Shown here: positions 53,996 through 64,000 of the stretch, piece by piece
Layout: each line of letters starts with the position of its first letter
How positions within the stretch are numbered: the stretch's first letter is position 1
Source of the DNA: Adiantum capillus-veneris
Taxonomy: Eukaryota > Streptophyta > Polypodiopsida > Polypodiales > Pteridaceae
DNA length: 64,000 bases
Direction of reading: 5' to 3'
Assembly: GCA_014529385.2 (NCBI GenBank)
Contig: CM043969.1
Coordinates: 31,159,446-31,223,445, forward strand
The notes under the pieces: generated by a model
Told to the model about the DNA's origin: nothing
What the model saw: the letters and a program-made list of their open reading frames with translations, nothing else
The model's database searches: none
Made by a program: the position numbers and the translations under genes

Positions 53996-56500
53996 TCCGG
54001 TACCCGACTCTCGAGCCTCGGTTAATCGTGCACGCAGCAACCCCAAGGAAGCATGTGATCTTGAAGCTCGGCAATCGGATTTGCAAGGAGCAGTAGGATT
54101 GGAAGCCTTGAAGCAGCAAGGCTTGATCGACAGCGGTTGAAGGAATGAAGCCTTGTATGCAACGGCTTGAGAGCGAGCATCCGAGGCAGACTTGAATCAA
54201 GCTGAGGCAATCAAGCAGCAAGTGGAATCAAGGTGGATCTCAAAGCGGCATTGCAAACAGGAAAATGAGCTACAAAATTTGGCATGTGAGCTCGAGCTCT
54301 CGAGCAAGGCAGCTTCTGAGAGAATCAAGCAAAGCTTGCGACCTGTAGCTGAATCGGCAGCAAAGTCAATTGAGTAGCAAGTCAGCAGTCAAAAACTGAG
54401 CAGGGAGGCAGAATTGGCATTGAGGTCTCAGAGAGTAGGAGATTGGAGGTTGAGCAGTTGAAGCCAATGTGGGCAGTGAAAATCAAGCAAAGCAGAGTCT
54501 TGACACAGAGATTCAAGGCAAATCTCGAGCAACACACACACTCAAGCGGGAGCAGCAGGCCTGTAAGGCAGCAAGTGGAAGAACTTGGCGAGCTTGTGTG
54601 TGTTTACACACACACACACAGTAGGTAGGGAGAGGATTGCTACTCAATCGGGCAGAGTCGAACTCATCAGGAGACATGCAACACCATTCAGGACCGTGAG
54701 CAGTTGCTTGGCAGCACTGGAATCCACACACAGCTCGAGCATTGAAGAGCATTGCAATTTGAAAATATTGCAAGCTTGATATTGTGTACAGCCTTACAGC
54801 AGTAGGGCCGAGAAGTACCGAGTAGCTTATCATAGAGAGAGAAGCTCATTGGGGAATTGATGCAGCAGATTCGGGCAGCATCGAATCACAGACTTGGGGG
54901 ATTGCAGCCGGCGGGCAGTCCGAGCATGGTATCACACACACACTGTGTGTGTGCTTGCCATTGAACGAGATGCAGCAGCAGACAAGAACAAGCACGAGCA
55001 AAGCCAGACCATACACACACACAGTCTCATCCTCTGGTTCGTCAAGGCTGGCACAGGAAATACTCAATAAAATGTTTTTTATTTAAAGGCTTAAAACTCT
55101 TTTGTGTGCAAGGGCTCATTCCCACAGAGCCCTCGACAACCTCACTGCCAAAGAGCTTGAGAGAGAAAGAGACAGAGCTTGAGATTGAGCGGACACATTG
55201 TGTTCGGCTACAGGCGGCGACTAAGCCCGGACATCCCCCGACATCGGCCCATTTCCTCGGCATTTCTCGACACCAGAGATTCTCGCCCAGCGGCGAGAGA
55301 CGACATCGGCATCAGTTTTCGACACTGATTTGACGATTTCCTAGCATTTCTCCTCCACGGCTTCGAGCACCGGCTATTGGCATCATTTTATGACACCATT
55401 TCTAGCGCATCGGCTCGGCATTACTTACTCATTGCGGCGGATCTCTGACATCCGACCCAGACACCGGGCGTTTCCCCGCGCGAGTGCGTTTCCGCGATCG
55501 ACGACCGTGCTTGTGACATGCACGGGTGAGGTACCTCTATCATAGAGGAGTGACACCCGGCATCGGCACCGAGCGCACCGATCGCCCTGTATGACACAGT
55601 TTACGGATACGATAACTTTGGTGGCTATTCGAATAGCATATTTCCGCCCGATGGCAGAAATCGGCACATAGCGACACCGACACGCAGGTTACAGGCTACG
55701 GGGGGGGTTTTCAGCCCATTCACTCACAGATTCTCCAGGTTACCAGACACAACGCTTTCACAGGCGATTTGGCACTCATTTCGACAGCAGATTCTCTGCG
55801 GACACATGCGTTGATAGATGCATTTAGTTGTGAGCACACATAGTGCTACTGAGCTCTTTTGAGAGCAGATATCCTCGTAGGGATCACTTTCACTGCATGC
55901 AGCAGTTCTTGGCTCCTGTTTGAGCGCGGTTTTACTCATGTACGTTGAGTTGCGGACACTGCCCACTGTACTACGTGTGGAGCCATTTTTTTGCTATTTT
56001 GGCAGTTTTTCCCGGCCGTTTCTAAGACTCGGACCGGAAGAGCCCTTTCTGAGACTGTGGCTAGTCCATTTGTGTCTGCATTAGCCTTTTGGAGGGTCGA
56101 TAGCGTGAGGTTTTCTTTGAGCTGGGGTGTGCTCGAATGTTGAGACACCTTCCGTGATACAGGTATCTGGAGTTCCCCTTTACGGTACCCTCGCCATAGG
56201 ATACGTATCTGGACGGTTATTTATACTTTTGACGCCGAGTTGGCACTCACATAGCAGTGGTTTTGTGCAGCAGATGCCCAGTTAGTGTAGTTGGCACATT
56301 TATATGCATTTTGAGTTGAGTTTTGACTCCTCATACAAGGGAGACTCTGCCGGATTTACTTCCCGCGAGTCGTGCCTTCCATAGTTGGCACTTTTGAGTC
56401 TATCTCTGTTGAGATTTTACTCCCGATACAAAGGTTACTCTGCCCAAATTTCTACAGCTTCTCGCCATAGTTTGGCACCTCTCAAACCCTCTTATCAGCG
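53996..56500 (+). other. Unusually long leader of copia
   Basis: About 2.5 kb between the primer site and the gag ATG, with no frame longer than about 110 codons. The first 900 bp are rich in GCAAGC/AAGCAG motifs. The latter part repeats CGGCAT-like motifs (55230-55700). From 56239 the motif TTGGCAC recurs at 56239, 56291, 56385 and 56474, the last three enclosing an imperfect 85-95-bp tandem unit. No host domain recognised. Confidence 0.7.
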
Positions 56501-59095
56501 ATGGCTTCTTCTTCAAAAAAGGAGCAGTATTTCATTCGGAAGTTTGATGGTAGCAACTTCACCATGTGGAAAGAGCGCATGAAAGATGTTTTGATAAACA
56601 AAGGACTCTCAGAACCGTTGAAAGAGCGCGCCGAGGATGATGATTATACACAAGCTCAATGGGAGCTTTTGGATGCAAAAGCCATGGCTACGATACGTCT
56701 ACATCTAGCCGAGTCAGTCTTCTTCACTATCATAGGGAAGAAAACAACCAAGGAACTTTGGGATAGCTTATGTTCTGCATGGGAGAGCAAAAGTGCATCC
56801 AACAAAGTTTTTCTCATGAAAAATCTTATGAAGCTCAACATGAAAGAAGGTAGCACAGTTTCCAGTCATTTAAATGAGTTCAACTCCTTGTTCAGTCAGC
56901 TGACATCTCAGAGCTTTAAGGAGTTTGACGATGAACTCAAGTCTATCTTCTTATTATGCTCTCTACCCAATTCATGGGATATCTTTTGCACAGCCATTAG
57001 CTATTCGGCTCCGAATGGCAAGTTAGAATTCAATGCTGTCACAGATGCGTTGCTCACTAAAGAGATTCGTCGTAAATCTCTTGACAATGCTAGTCATGGA
57101 GATGCATATATGGCTGGCAGTTCAACAAATCCAACAGGCCGTGACAGGAACAAATACAAAAGCAAAAGTAGAGAGCGGAATCCTCGTAGTCCTAGCAGAC
57201 ACAGGAACCAAAATAGAGACCGCAATGCCAAAAATGTCGAGTGTTACTATTGCCACAAGAAGGGTCATTACAAAAAGGATTGTCGCAGTTTCCTAAGAGA
57301 TCAGAAAAACATGCAAAAAGATAATTCTGGCAAAGGCAAAAGTACCGTAAAGATTGAGGAGCTCAATATTGTTGAGTCTCCTATACCTATCACTGCAGTA
57401 GAGGATGCTCCTCCTCCAGTGATGCTCATTAAGCCCATAGAGATTCATCCCGAGGTGATAGAAGATGCCTCAGATGTTCTCATTTTCACTTCAGATCTCA
57501 CTCTAGATACTTTGGTTGCACAGGATGAGGGTTATGCACAGAATTTGATCCTTGATTCTAGTGCAAGTTTTCATGTCACACAACATAGAGAGTGGTTTTC
57601 CTCTTATGCATCCATGCATGGAATAGTCAAGCTTGGTGATTCCTATGAGCTTGACATTATTGGCATTGGTGACGTGAAACTTCAGATGCATAATGGCACT
57701 ACTTTTGTGCTGCAGAATGTCATACATGTGCCTAAGCTTACGAAAAGCTTACTTTCTATAGGGCAATTGGATGATCTTGGCTACACTACAGTTTTTGGTA
57801 ATCGTTCTTGGATGATCCGCAAGAACAACCTTATCATGATGAAAGGCAATAAAAACGGATCCCTGTACTCTTTGTTTGTTTCGAGTGTCGACGAGCACTC
57901 TATCTATGTTGCCGAGCTGCCGTCTCCTGAGTTGTGGCATAGCCGGCTAGGGCATATTAGCCAAAAGGGAATGAAAACACTTCAGCGTTTTGGCTACTTA
58001 CCTGTGTTAGATTACACAGAATTTCCATTGTGTGAGCATTGTCTGTATGGCAAACAGACTAGATTGACATCTTCGCCATTGAATAAGAAACTAGGCGAAC
58101 CTCTAGACTTGGTGCACAGTGATTTGTGTGGTCCAATGCCACATAAAACTCTAGGGGGGGCGAACTACTTTCTCACATTCATAGATGATTCTACCAGAAA
58201 GGTGTGGGTGTATCTCCTTAAGCATAAGGAAGAAGTTTTTTCGACATTCCAAAAATTTCTCGCCATGGTTGAAAACCAATCAGGAACAAAGCTCAAAGCT
58301 TTTCGCACGGACAATGGTGGAGAATACGTCTCCACAGAGTTCAAGGATTTTTGCAATAGAAGAGGCATTCGGCGGGAGTTTACTTCTCCATACACACCTA
58401 CACAAAATGGGATAGCTGAAAGAATGAATCGTACGATTCAAGAGCGAGTTGTCTCTATGATGTCTATGGAGAAGCTTACTCCAGAGTTTTGGGGGGAAGC
58501 TGTTCTGACAGCAGTGCACATCATCAACAGGTCACCTAGTTCTCCTTTGAATCTCAAAATTCCAGAGGAATTATGGACTGGAAAAAGGCCAATCTATGAG
58601 CATTTACGTGTATTTGGATGTGAAGCATATTCACATGTGCCCAAAGAACTTCGTCGAAAGTTAGATCCCAGATCACACAAATGCATCTTTATTGGCTATG
58701 ATGCAAACGGAGAGATGGGATATCGTCTCTGGCACCCAGAATCAAACAAAGTCATTCGTAGCTCACATGTGATTTTCAATGAATCAAAAATGCACAAGAA
58801 GCCTATCAAAGATGTTGAGTACAGACGTGTTCGTTTTGAGGATGTAGCCTCCGAACCAACTCAGTTCAGTAGTGTTGCACCCACTCCTCAAGTGCAAGAC
58901 ACTACTATTGCTCTGGAGAGAGCGGAGTCCAGAAATCAGGCACTGAGACGCTCTGAGAGAGTATCACGTGCGCCCGAGCGGTTTGAGCCGGGTATACACC
59001 ACATTTTGGTCACTGATAGTGGAGAGCCAACCTGCTACAAAGAAGCTATACAAATGGAGGATAGCGTTAAGTGGGATCAGGCTATGCAATCATAA
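56501..59095 (+). CDS. copia gag-protease-integrase polyprotein (first part)
   Basis: 864 codons without a stop. Residues 1-190 are the copia gag domain (QYFIRKFDGSNFTMWKERMKDVL...LWDSLCSAW...FLMKNLMKLNMKEG). A zinc knuckle CYYCHKKGHYKKDC lies near 248-261. The protease loop is near 350 but reads LDSSASFHVT, with Ser in place of the Gly of D-S-G. GAG-pre-integrase LWHSRLGHIS and CEHCLYGK follow. The integrase triad is present: HSDLCGP (about 540), RTDNGGEY (about 603) and NGIAERMN (about 640). Ends at a TAA just before RT. ATG 56501 is the natural gag start. The frame is otherwise intact. Confidence 0.92.
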   Translation: MASSSKKEQYFIRKFDGSNFTMWKERMKDVLINKGLSEPLKERAEDDDYTQAQWELLDAKAMATIRLHLAESVFFTIIGKKTTKELWDSLCSAWESKSASNKVFLMKNLMKLNMKEGSTVSSHLNEFNSLFSQLTSQSFKEFDDELKSIFLLCSLPNSWDIFCTAISYSAPNGKLEFNAVTDALLTKEIRRKSLDNASHGDAYMAGSSTNPTGRDRNKYKSKSRERNPRSPSRHRNQNRDRNAKNVECYYCHKKGHYKKDCRSFLRDQKNMQKDNSGKGKSTVKIEELNIVESPIPITAVEDAPPPVMLIKPIEIHPEVIEDASDVLIFTSDLTLDTLVAQDEGYAQNLILDSSASFHVTQHREWFSSYASMHGIVKLGDSYELDIIGIGDVKLQMHNGTTFVLQNVIHVPKLTKSLLSIGQLDDLGYTTVFGNRSWMIRKNNLIMMKGNKNGSLYSLFVSSVDEHSIYVAELPSPELWHSRLGHISQKGMKTLQRFGYLPVLDYTEFPLCEHCLYGKQTRLTSSPLNKKLGEPLDLVHSDLCGPMPHKTLGGANYFLTFIDDSTRKVWVYLLKHKEEVFSTFQKFLAMVENQSGTKLKAFRTDNGGEYVSTEFKDFCNRRGIRREFTSPYTPTQNGIAERMNRTIQERVVSMMSMEKLTPEFWGEAVLTAVHIINRSPSSPLNLKIPEELWTGKRPIYEHLRVFGCEAYSHVPKELRRKLDPRSHKCIFIGYDANGEMGYRLWHPESNKVIRSSHVIFNESKMHKKPIKDVEYRRVRFEDVASEPTQFSSVAPTPQVQDTTIALERAESRNQALRRSERVSRAPERFEPGIHHILVTDSGEPTCYKEAIQMEDSVKWDQAMQS

Positions 59096-60055
59096 TACAA
59101 TTTGGTTGTGGCTAATGAGACATGGGATTTGGTTGAATTACCAAAAGGCAAAAATGCTTTACCTTGCAAGTGGGTATACAAGAAGAAGTATACAGCGGAA
59201 GATCCCGAGCCTAGATACAAAGCTCGTCTAGTTGCGAAGGGTTTCAAGCAGCAAAAAGGTGTGGATTTTGATGAGATTTTCTCTCCAGTAGTCAAGATGA
59301 CTACACTTCGCACCGTGCTTGGCTTGGTTGCTATCCAGGACATGGAACTTGTCCAAATGGATGTGAACACAGCATTTCTTCACGGGGATCTAGATGAAGA
59401 TGTCTACATGAAACAACCAGAGGGATTCGTATGTGAAACCCAAAAACCAATGAGGACAGAATTGGTTTGTAGACTTAAAAAGGCACTCTATGGCCTCAAG
59501 CAAGGTTCAAGGCAATGGTATCAAAAATTCGACAAATTCATGCAGTCTCAGGGTTACATTAGAAGTCAAGAGGATCACTGCTTATACACAAAAAGGTTGA
59601 ACGATGGTTCTTCAATCATCTTGATCTTGTATGTAGATGATATGCTTATCGTAGGCAAATCAATTGATGAAATCAATCAGTTGAAAAAGATGCTAAGCAC
59701 TCAGTTTTCCATGAAGGATTTGGGAGATGCCAATCACTTTCTTGGTATGCACATCAAGAGAGACAGGCAACGTGGAATTCTTGAATTATCTCAAGAAAAG
59801 TACATTCACAAAGTCTTGAAACGTTTTAGTATGCAAGGGGGGAAGTCATTGAGTACCCCAATGCAAGCATACTCCAAACTTAGCAAAGAAGACTCTCCCA
59901 AGATAGTGGCTGAGAAAGAGGAAATGGTGAAAGTACCATATTCTTCAGCAGTTGGCAGTTTGATGTACGCTATGGTAGCCACAAGACCAGACATTGCACA
60001 TGCAGTGGGAGTGGTTAGTAGGTACATGGCAAACCCTGGCAAGAAGCATTGGTAA
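59096..60055 (+). pseudogene. copia reverse transcriptase
   Basis: Continues the same frame after the TAA. It has VVANETWDLVELPKGKNALPCKWVYKKKY, YKARLVAKGFKQQKGVDFDEIFSPVVKMTTLRTVL, MDVNTAFLHGDLDEDVYMKQPEGF and the catalytic YVDDMLIVG. All core RT motifs look intact. The in-frame stop at 60053-60055 comes after KKHW in the RNase H tether. Confidence 0.92.
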
Positions 60056-60587
60056 GCAGTGAAGAAAACCCTCAGATATTTGAAAGGTACAGCTAGCAAG
60101 TGTTTACGCTTCGGAAACAGTGATGCATCTATTGTAGGTTACACGGATGCGGATTATGCGGGTTGCGTGGATCGTAGAAGATCCACATCTGGCTATGTAT
60201 TCATGTTTGCTGGAGCACCTATCTCTTGGAGTTCGTGTCTCCAAGATTGCACGTCTTCATCTACCACTGAGGCAAAATAGGTTGTTGCGTCTGACGCCAA
60301 CAAGGAAGCCATATGGTTGGCTCGTCTAGTGGGAGATTTGGGCATTCACGAGGTTCCAGTACTACATTGTGATAGTCAGAGTGCCATTGCTTTGGCAAAG
60401 AATCCAGTGTTTTCACTCAAAGTCGAAACACATAGAGGTCGGATACCATGTCATACGAGATGCATTGGCTGGCAAGCGTATCGAGCTTGTCAAGGTTCAC
60501 ACTGACGACAACCCTGCAGATGCTCTCACAAAGAGCCTAGCCTCGAAGCAATTTACAAATTGTATAGAACTTATGGGTGTAGGATGA
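60056..60587 (+). pseudogene. copia RNase H
   Basis: AVKKTLRYLKGTASKCLRF, VGYTDADYAGCVDRRRSTSGYVF (first Asp), then a TAG where TEA(E)Y would be, at 60278-60280 (TTEAK then stop), and DSQSAIALAKNPVF. A frameshift near 60420 moves the end to SKHIEVGYHVIRDALAGKRIELVKVHTDDNPADALTKSL, the standard copia C-terminus. Confidence 0.9.
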
Positions 60588-60658
60588 AGCCTCGGCAATG
60601 CTTCATCAATTTTGTATAGACTAAATATACTAATGCCACTATCGGCCACCATGACCTT

Positions 60659-60670
60659 CAAGTGGGAGGT
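60659..60670 (+). other. Polypurine tract of copia
   Basis: CAAGTGGGAGGT directly before the 3' LTR, standard for plant copia elements. Confidence 0.85.
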
Positions 60671-60880
60671 TGTTGGGGTGTAGGCCAAGTGGCCGTGGGA
60701 AACCACCCTTGTACACTTTAATTTCCCCTATTCAATATAGGGAGAGAAAGACGAAGAGTTGACTTCTTCTCTTTCTTCTCCACTAACCCACACAGTGGCT
60801 GCCTGTGTATCTTCCCCTTCCCCATTTCTCTTCTTCCCCTCTCTTGCACACAATCCGTACACGCACGCGTGCACTCATCA
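60671..60880 (+). mobile_element. 3' LTR of copia
   Basis: 210 bp, about 7-8 differences from the 5' LTR, followed by GAACA. Confidence 0.95.
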
Positions 60881-61855
60881 GAACACACATGCAAGAACCC
60901 AAAACTTTTGACTGACTCAATCCCTAGAACTTCAATGGATCTCAACTTTAGATAAGGAAAAACACATGCACATCAAATGATTTTTCATATTTAATCATCG
61001 GGATTACAATAGGCAAAGGACATTCCAGTATCTCTCTTAATCTTCTTGGCTCGAACATAAAGACTATGCGCTGCTGGAAAAAAATCTTCCTGGACACATG
61101 AACATTTATCTGAATTCTTTGTGTTAAATGAAAAGGAGTGAATTGAGGTCCGTTTTGATCATCCATTAAAGCCAACCATGCAGCTCCCAAGAAAGCACAC
61201 CTATCTTATCCTCTGATTTTGCTAAAATTTCAGCAGTATAATAGCATAAATGGCTCAAAAGACCAAAAAACCAGCCATCACAACTTGGAAAAATTTTGGC
61301 AGAGTTTCCCCAGCAGTAGAGCAATAAGAACCCAAAATATAGACTGTATATGTATGCATAAACTACCAACAATATAACCCGAGCATCAAGTAGGAATCAC
61401 TAGTACATAGCCTATGGCGAGGTCACGAAAAGGGTGCTCCAGCCACCTGTATCACCGAAAGGATCTCACATTTGAGAATCCCCCAGCTCAATAAAACCTC
61501 ACGCTATCGACCCTCTCACGAAGGCTTATGCAAATCTCATATAGTCAAGTCTCAGAAATGACTATCTTCCAGACCAAGTCTCAGAAATGGCTGGGACTGC
61601 CAAATAAAACCAAGTATGGCTCCACAAGGGCATACAATGGCAGTTTCCACAAGTACGTAACGAACAATACCAATAGACAATGCGCTCAAACAGGCACCAA
61701 ATGATGCATACCCACGACAACTGCAAGTGAATCCACTGCCAGTATATCACTCTACTCAAGCTACCTAGACCTGTGTGAATCACCTATACCTATACCTGTA
61801 ACCTGTTATCTGTAATCTGCAACCTGTAATCCCGAAGTTGAAGGTACTCGAAGAA
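60881..61855 (-). other. 5' leader of D
   Basis: Minus-strand sequence between the primer site of D and the copia insertion, about 1 kb, without a convincing ORF. The part next to the primer site (61770-61830) has CCTGTAA-type heptamers like the leader of F. Confidence 0.6.
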
Positions 61856-61875
61856 GATCCTCCGTGGGGGCGCCA
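61856..61875 (-). other. Primer-binding-like site of D
   Basis: Minus strand TGGCGCCCCCACGGAGGATC, six bases inside the 5' LTR. The start TGGCGCC is common in Tat/Athila elements. The complement reads like a tRNA 3' end with acceptor TGGGGGC-G-CCA; I cannot name the tRNA. Confidence 0.7.
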
Positions 61876-61881
61876 AAAGAA

Positions 61882-63010
61882 TGTGAGCGGGATAGAAACA
61901 CACAGAACGCCTCTATAATGACCCAACACACACTCTTGGGATCATATACACACACCCTATGGGGCACCACTTGGCTTATACAACCCACTTGGCCGAGACA
62001 GGGAACACACCTATGGAGTGAGAGGAGAGAGACTACCCATTTACCCACTCCACACAGAGAGAGACACACACACACACACCCAAAAACCTCAGCTCAAAAG
62101 ACGATAATTTTTTATGTTTACATAATTGAGCTTGGGCCAACACCAATGGGGCAAATAGCTCACACAATATGTGTAAAATATGCCAGATACAATCACAAAT
62201 TGGAGCAGAAGCTTCGCTCATAGGAGAAACTTACACAGCCAAAACAGCAAAAAAAAAGTGAGGAATTTGGCAAAATGGACAGTTTCATTGCGTCCGGAAT
62301 GGTACAAAACCCCAGTCTACAATGTCAAAGTGCTCAAATCCGACCTCGGATGAGCAATTTACGCCCAAAACAGGCTCCAAAAACAGCAAAAACACAGTTG
62401 CAGTTATTCCTCCTCATCTCTCCAAGTTTTTTCTGGTTTTTCAGTTCCCACACTTAGCTTTATTACTTGGGCACCTTTGGCCTTTTAGTTAACCTCAAAC
62501 GGATCTCGAACAGGCCAAAAACTGACCTCGCAGTGCATAGTTGTCACCCTGCTGCATCCATCCACACACCTGGCACTCAACTTTTTCCAATAATGCATCC
62601 CGCCACCATGTGAAGTGGCCCCAAAATATGTTCCTCATGATGACCTTTCTGCATAATTATCACAAGAAAACACCCACGTTGTGTCCGTACTTATCCACAT
62701 GCAAATATTGATCCCGTTCGACCTCCTGCGCCACTAGATGCCATCTGACACACCTGCTTACCTCATGTTGTCGGCCCGCGGATAGCTTCCTTGAGAATTT
62801 TTACGCACTACCAAATCCTCATTATTATAGAAAAAACACACTGATACTGGTGACGATGAAAATCGATGCACTATGTACATGTTGCCCTACCTGCACACAT
62901 GTGGGCCCCACGTAACCACCTGGCTCTGGAAAATGGGTAATCCTTTATTCGATGCACCATGCATGGGTATGTACATATGTGCAATCCCTTGCTCCAAAAA
63001 GCTCCTGAAA
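61882..63010 (-). mobile_element. 5' LTR of D
   Basis: 1129 bp, TGTGAGCGGG...CTCCTGAAA on the plus strand (terminal CA decayed to AA), same family as the LTRs at 159, 38783 and 47683. Flanked on the right by ACGT(T). Confidence 0.88.
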
Positions 63011-63587
63011 ACGTTTTAAGAATTAAAATATCAAAATGTTTGCATGCGCAATTTTGAATATTTGAAATGATCCAAAAATTGTTTCTTATCAAAGCACTTC
63101 TACTTGCCACCTTGAGTCCTCATTATTGGAGAGGGTAAGCAATGTATCACTTTCTAAAACTCAAAAACACATCAAAAACATATTTTTTCTATGCATACAA
63201 TGATATGCTTGAAATGGCCATGTCAAACACGTACTTCCCCAAAAACATTTATACTCTCCAAGTAATTTTTTTTACACATGAAAGTTGCAATTATCGATAG
63301 CACAATTGAAGGAAAGTTGTGTACAATTATCTACAAGGTCGGTTCATTTTTTCTTGAGCTTATAAAGTTAATTTCTTCAAAACATCAATTGTAGTCTTAT
63401 GGGGATCCACTTGATGAGTATATTTCTTGATAATGATAGCTTCTAAAATGTAAGGTTATATTTTTCAAAGACCCTCTGGCTAACATATTTAAGCATATCA
63501 AGAGGTGTTTTTTAAATACACCGTTTGATGCAAGTAGCATTTAATCTAAATTTGTAAAAAAAGGACTTGGTACCAAGCTAGTGTTAA

Positions 63588-63694
63588 ATACTGACCATAA
63601 TCCGACCTATTACAATCCGATAAAGTATATCCGACTGACCAACAAACTACATCCGATTGACCAAAAAACTGACATACTAGTGTGCATGTCAACA
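63588..63694 (-). mobile_element. 3' LTR of H, proximal part
   Basis: Contains four ATCCGA(C/T) motifs and ends GTCAACA, as in the B LTR end (CATCCGATATCCGAC...TTCAACA). It adjoins TTAA on the left. With 46468-46740 it reconstitutes about 380 bp. Confidence 0.65.
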
Positions 63695-63794
63695 CATGGC
63701 ACGTTCCGGTGGTGGATTTTTGAGAAATTCGACTTAGATCCACACATCCCTTGATCAAAAGAGAGAAACAAAAAGAAACTTATATTGTACCTCC
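63695..63794 (-). other. Conserved 3' untranslated block of H
   Basis: Minus strand reads GATCAAGGGATGTGTGGATC and then CGTGCCATG up to the LTR, nearly as in B (8029-8100). It identifies H as a relative of B. Confidence 0.8.
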
Positions 63795-64000
63795 CTAGAC
63801 TATGGAATCTGGGTTTACAACATTTTTTGAATCCAACACAGCCTTAGCATCCAAGACATCATTCATATTCTGTAATGCAGCATTCTCAACAGATTCAAGC
63901 ACCTGCTCAGTTGCAATCTCCACAGATTCCTCAGCAACATTTGACTTCTGAATTTTAATATCTATTTCCAAAGTTTGGAGAGATGCATCAACCAGTTTAC
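63795..64000 (-). pseudogene. Accessory ORF C-terminus of H (runs off window)
   Basis: About 68 codons open from the right edge to a TAG at 63795-63797: helical, acidic (KLVDASLQTLEIDIKIQKSNVAEESVEIATEQVLESVENAAL...). It occupies the same place as the last accessory ORF of B, before the conserved 3' block. The sequence is not obviously similar to B, but the Glu/Val-rich composition is. Whether the frame is intact upstream cannot be seen. Confidence 0.55.

Larger units (their letters stand above)
53771..60880 (+). mobile_element. Full-length Ty1/copia element
   Basis: 7110 bp with 211/210-bp LTRs, GAACA duplications, an initiator-Met primer site and a polypurine tract. The gag-protease-integrase-RT-RNase H order (integrase before RT) marks copia. 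About 96% LTR identity by eye. The polyprotein is broken by three in-frame stops and one frameshift. It is inserted in the leader of D, in the opposite orientation. The gag and Tnt1-like features suggest a Tork-type lineage, which is tentative. Confidence 0.95.
47683..63010 (-). mobile_element. Full-length Tat-like gypsy element D with nested insertions
   Basis: LTRs 47683-48827 and 61882-63010 in the same orientation, primer-binding-like site next to the right LTR, minus-strand gag to integrase between them, and ACGT flanks. Removing the copia element and the small MITE leaves about 7.9 kb. The archaeal-type RNase H places it in the Tat group. Pol has at least two internal deletions. Confidence 0.9.
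46737..63587. mobile_element. piggyBac-like element 2, split by D
   Basis: Left end TTAA/CACTAGTTCTATAATT followed by the self-complementary GGACACTAAAGTGTC, the same arrangement as element 1. The right end is CTTGGTACCAAGCTAGTG/TTAA at 63584-63587. Own sequence is 46741-47682 plus 63015-63583 (about 1.5 kb), non-coding and AT-rich; everything between belongs to D and its insertions. The two ends match each other only over CACTAG, weaker than in element 1. Confidence 0.5.

Noticed and set aside
53859-56148. Short frames in the copia leader as accessory genes
   Set aside because: All are at most about 110 codons on both strands, overlap each other, and show no domain.
63015-63583. Host gene remnant between D and H
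   Set aside because: No ORF; the ends fit the right half of a TTAA-flanked non-coding element.

Overview
The window looks like nuclear DNA of a land plant with a large, repeat-rich genome. Almost everything recognisable is transposable-element sequence. There are Ty3/gypsy elements with the plant Tat-type second (archaeal-type) RNase H, a Ty1/copia element primed by initiator tRNA-Met, a Mutator-type MITE, and long microsatellites. The mix does not identify a species; a fern, gymnosperm or other large-genome plant would fit. I found no convincing host gene, rRNA, functional tRNA gene or CRISPR.
Layout. 1-1294 is the 5' leader and 5' LTR of a minus-strand Tat-like element (F) that runs off the left edge. 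1295-18869 is a decayed plus-strand gypsy element (A). Its integrase is split by a full-length minus-strand gypsy element (B, 7634-17037, 395-bp LTRs, target duplication ATAAC), and B carries a 455-bp MITE (13536-13990, 9-bp target duplication). Downstream of its integrase A has a second retropepsin-like domain. 19497-29668 is a minus-strand Tat-like element (C) in tandem form: LTR-gag-pol-LTR-truncated gag, with a (GA)n tract of about 90-100 bp in each 1.9-kb LTR. 29669-34253 (G) is a plus-strand unit with a long degenerate non-pol ORF, a polypurine tract, a putative LTR and a primer-binding-like site.
34254-46467 holds low-information DNA, a TTAA-flanked piggyBac-like non-autonomous element (36297-37633), a solo LTR of the F/D family (38783-39919), a (GT)26 tract, an inverted-repeat element with a tRNA-like core (41434-41826), and a 5'-truncated Tat-like pol (E, 42210-45945).
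46468-64000 is a nest at least four layers deep. The 3' LTR of a B-like element (H, continuing off the right edge) is split by a second TTAA-flanked element (46741-63583). That is split by Tat-like element D (47683-63010, target duplication ACGT). D is in turn split by a full-length copia element (53771-60880, target duplication GAACA) and a small MITE (51510-51797).
How the parts relate: each autonomous element once encoded gag, protease, reverse transcriptase, RNase H and integrase. Nearly all frames are now broken, and the copia element is the best preserved. LTR comparison by eye gives about 96% identity for copia and 94% for B, so the copia insertion is probably the younger of those two. 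The most unusual architectures are A's post-integrase protease-like domain, the post-pol accessory ORFs of B and H with no obvious polypurine tract, the pol-less G unit, and the TTAA/CACTAG elements.
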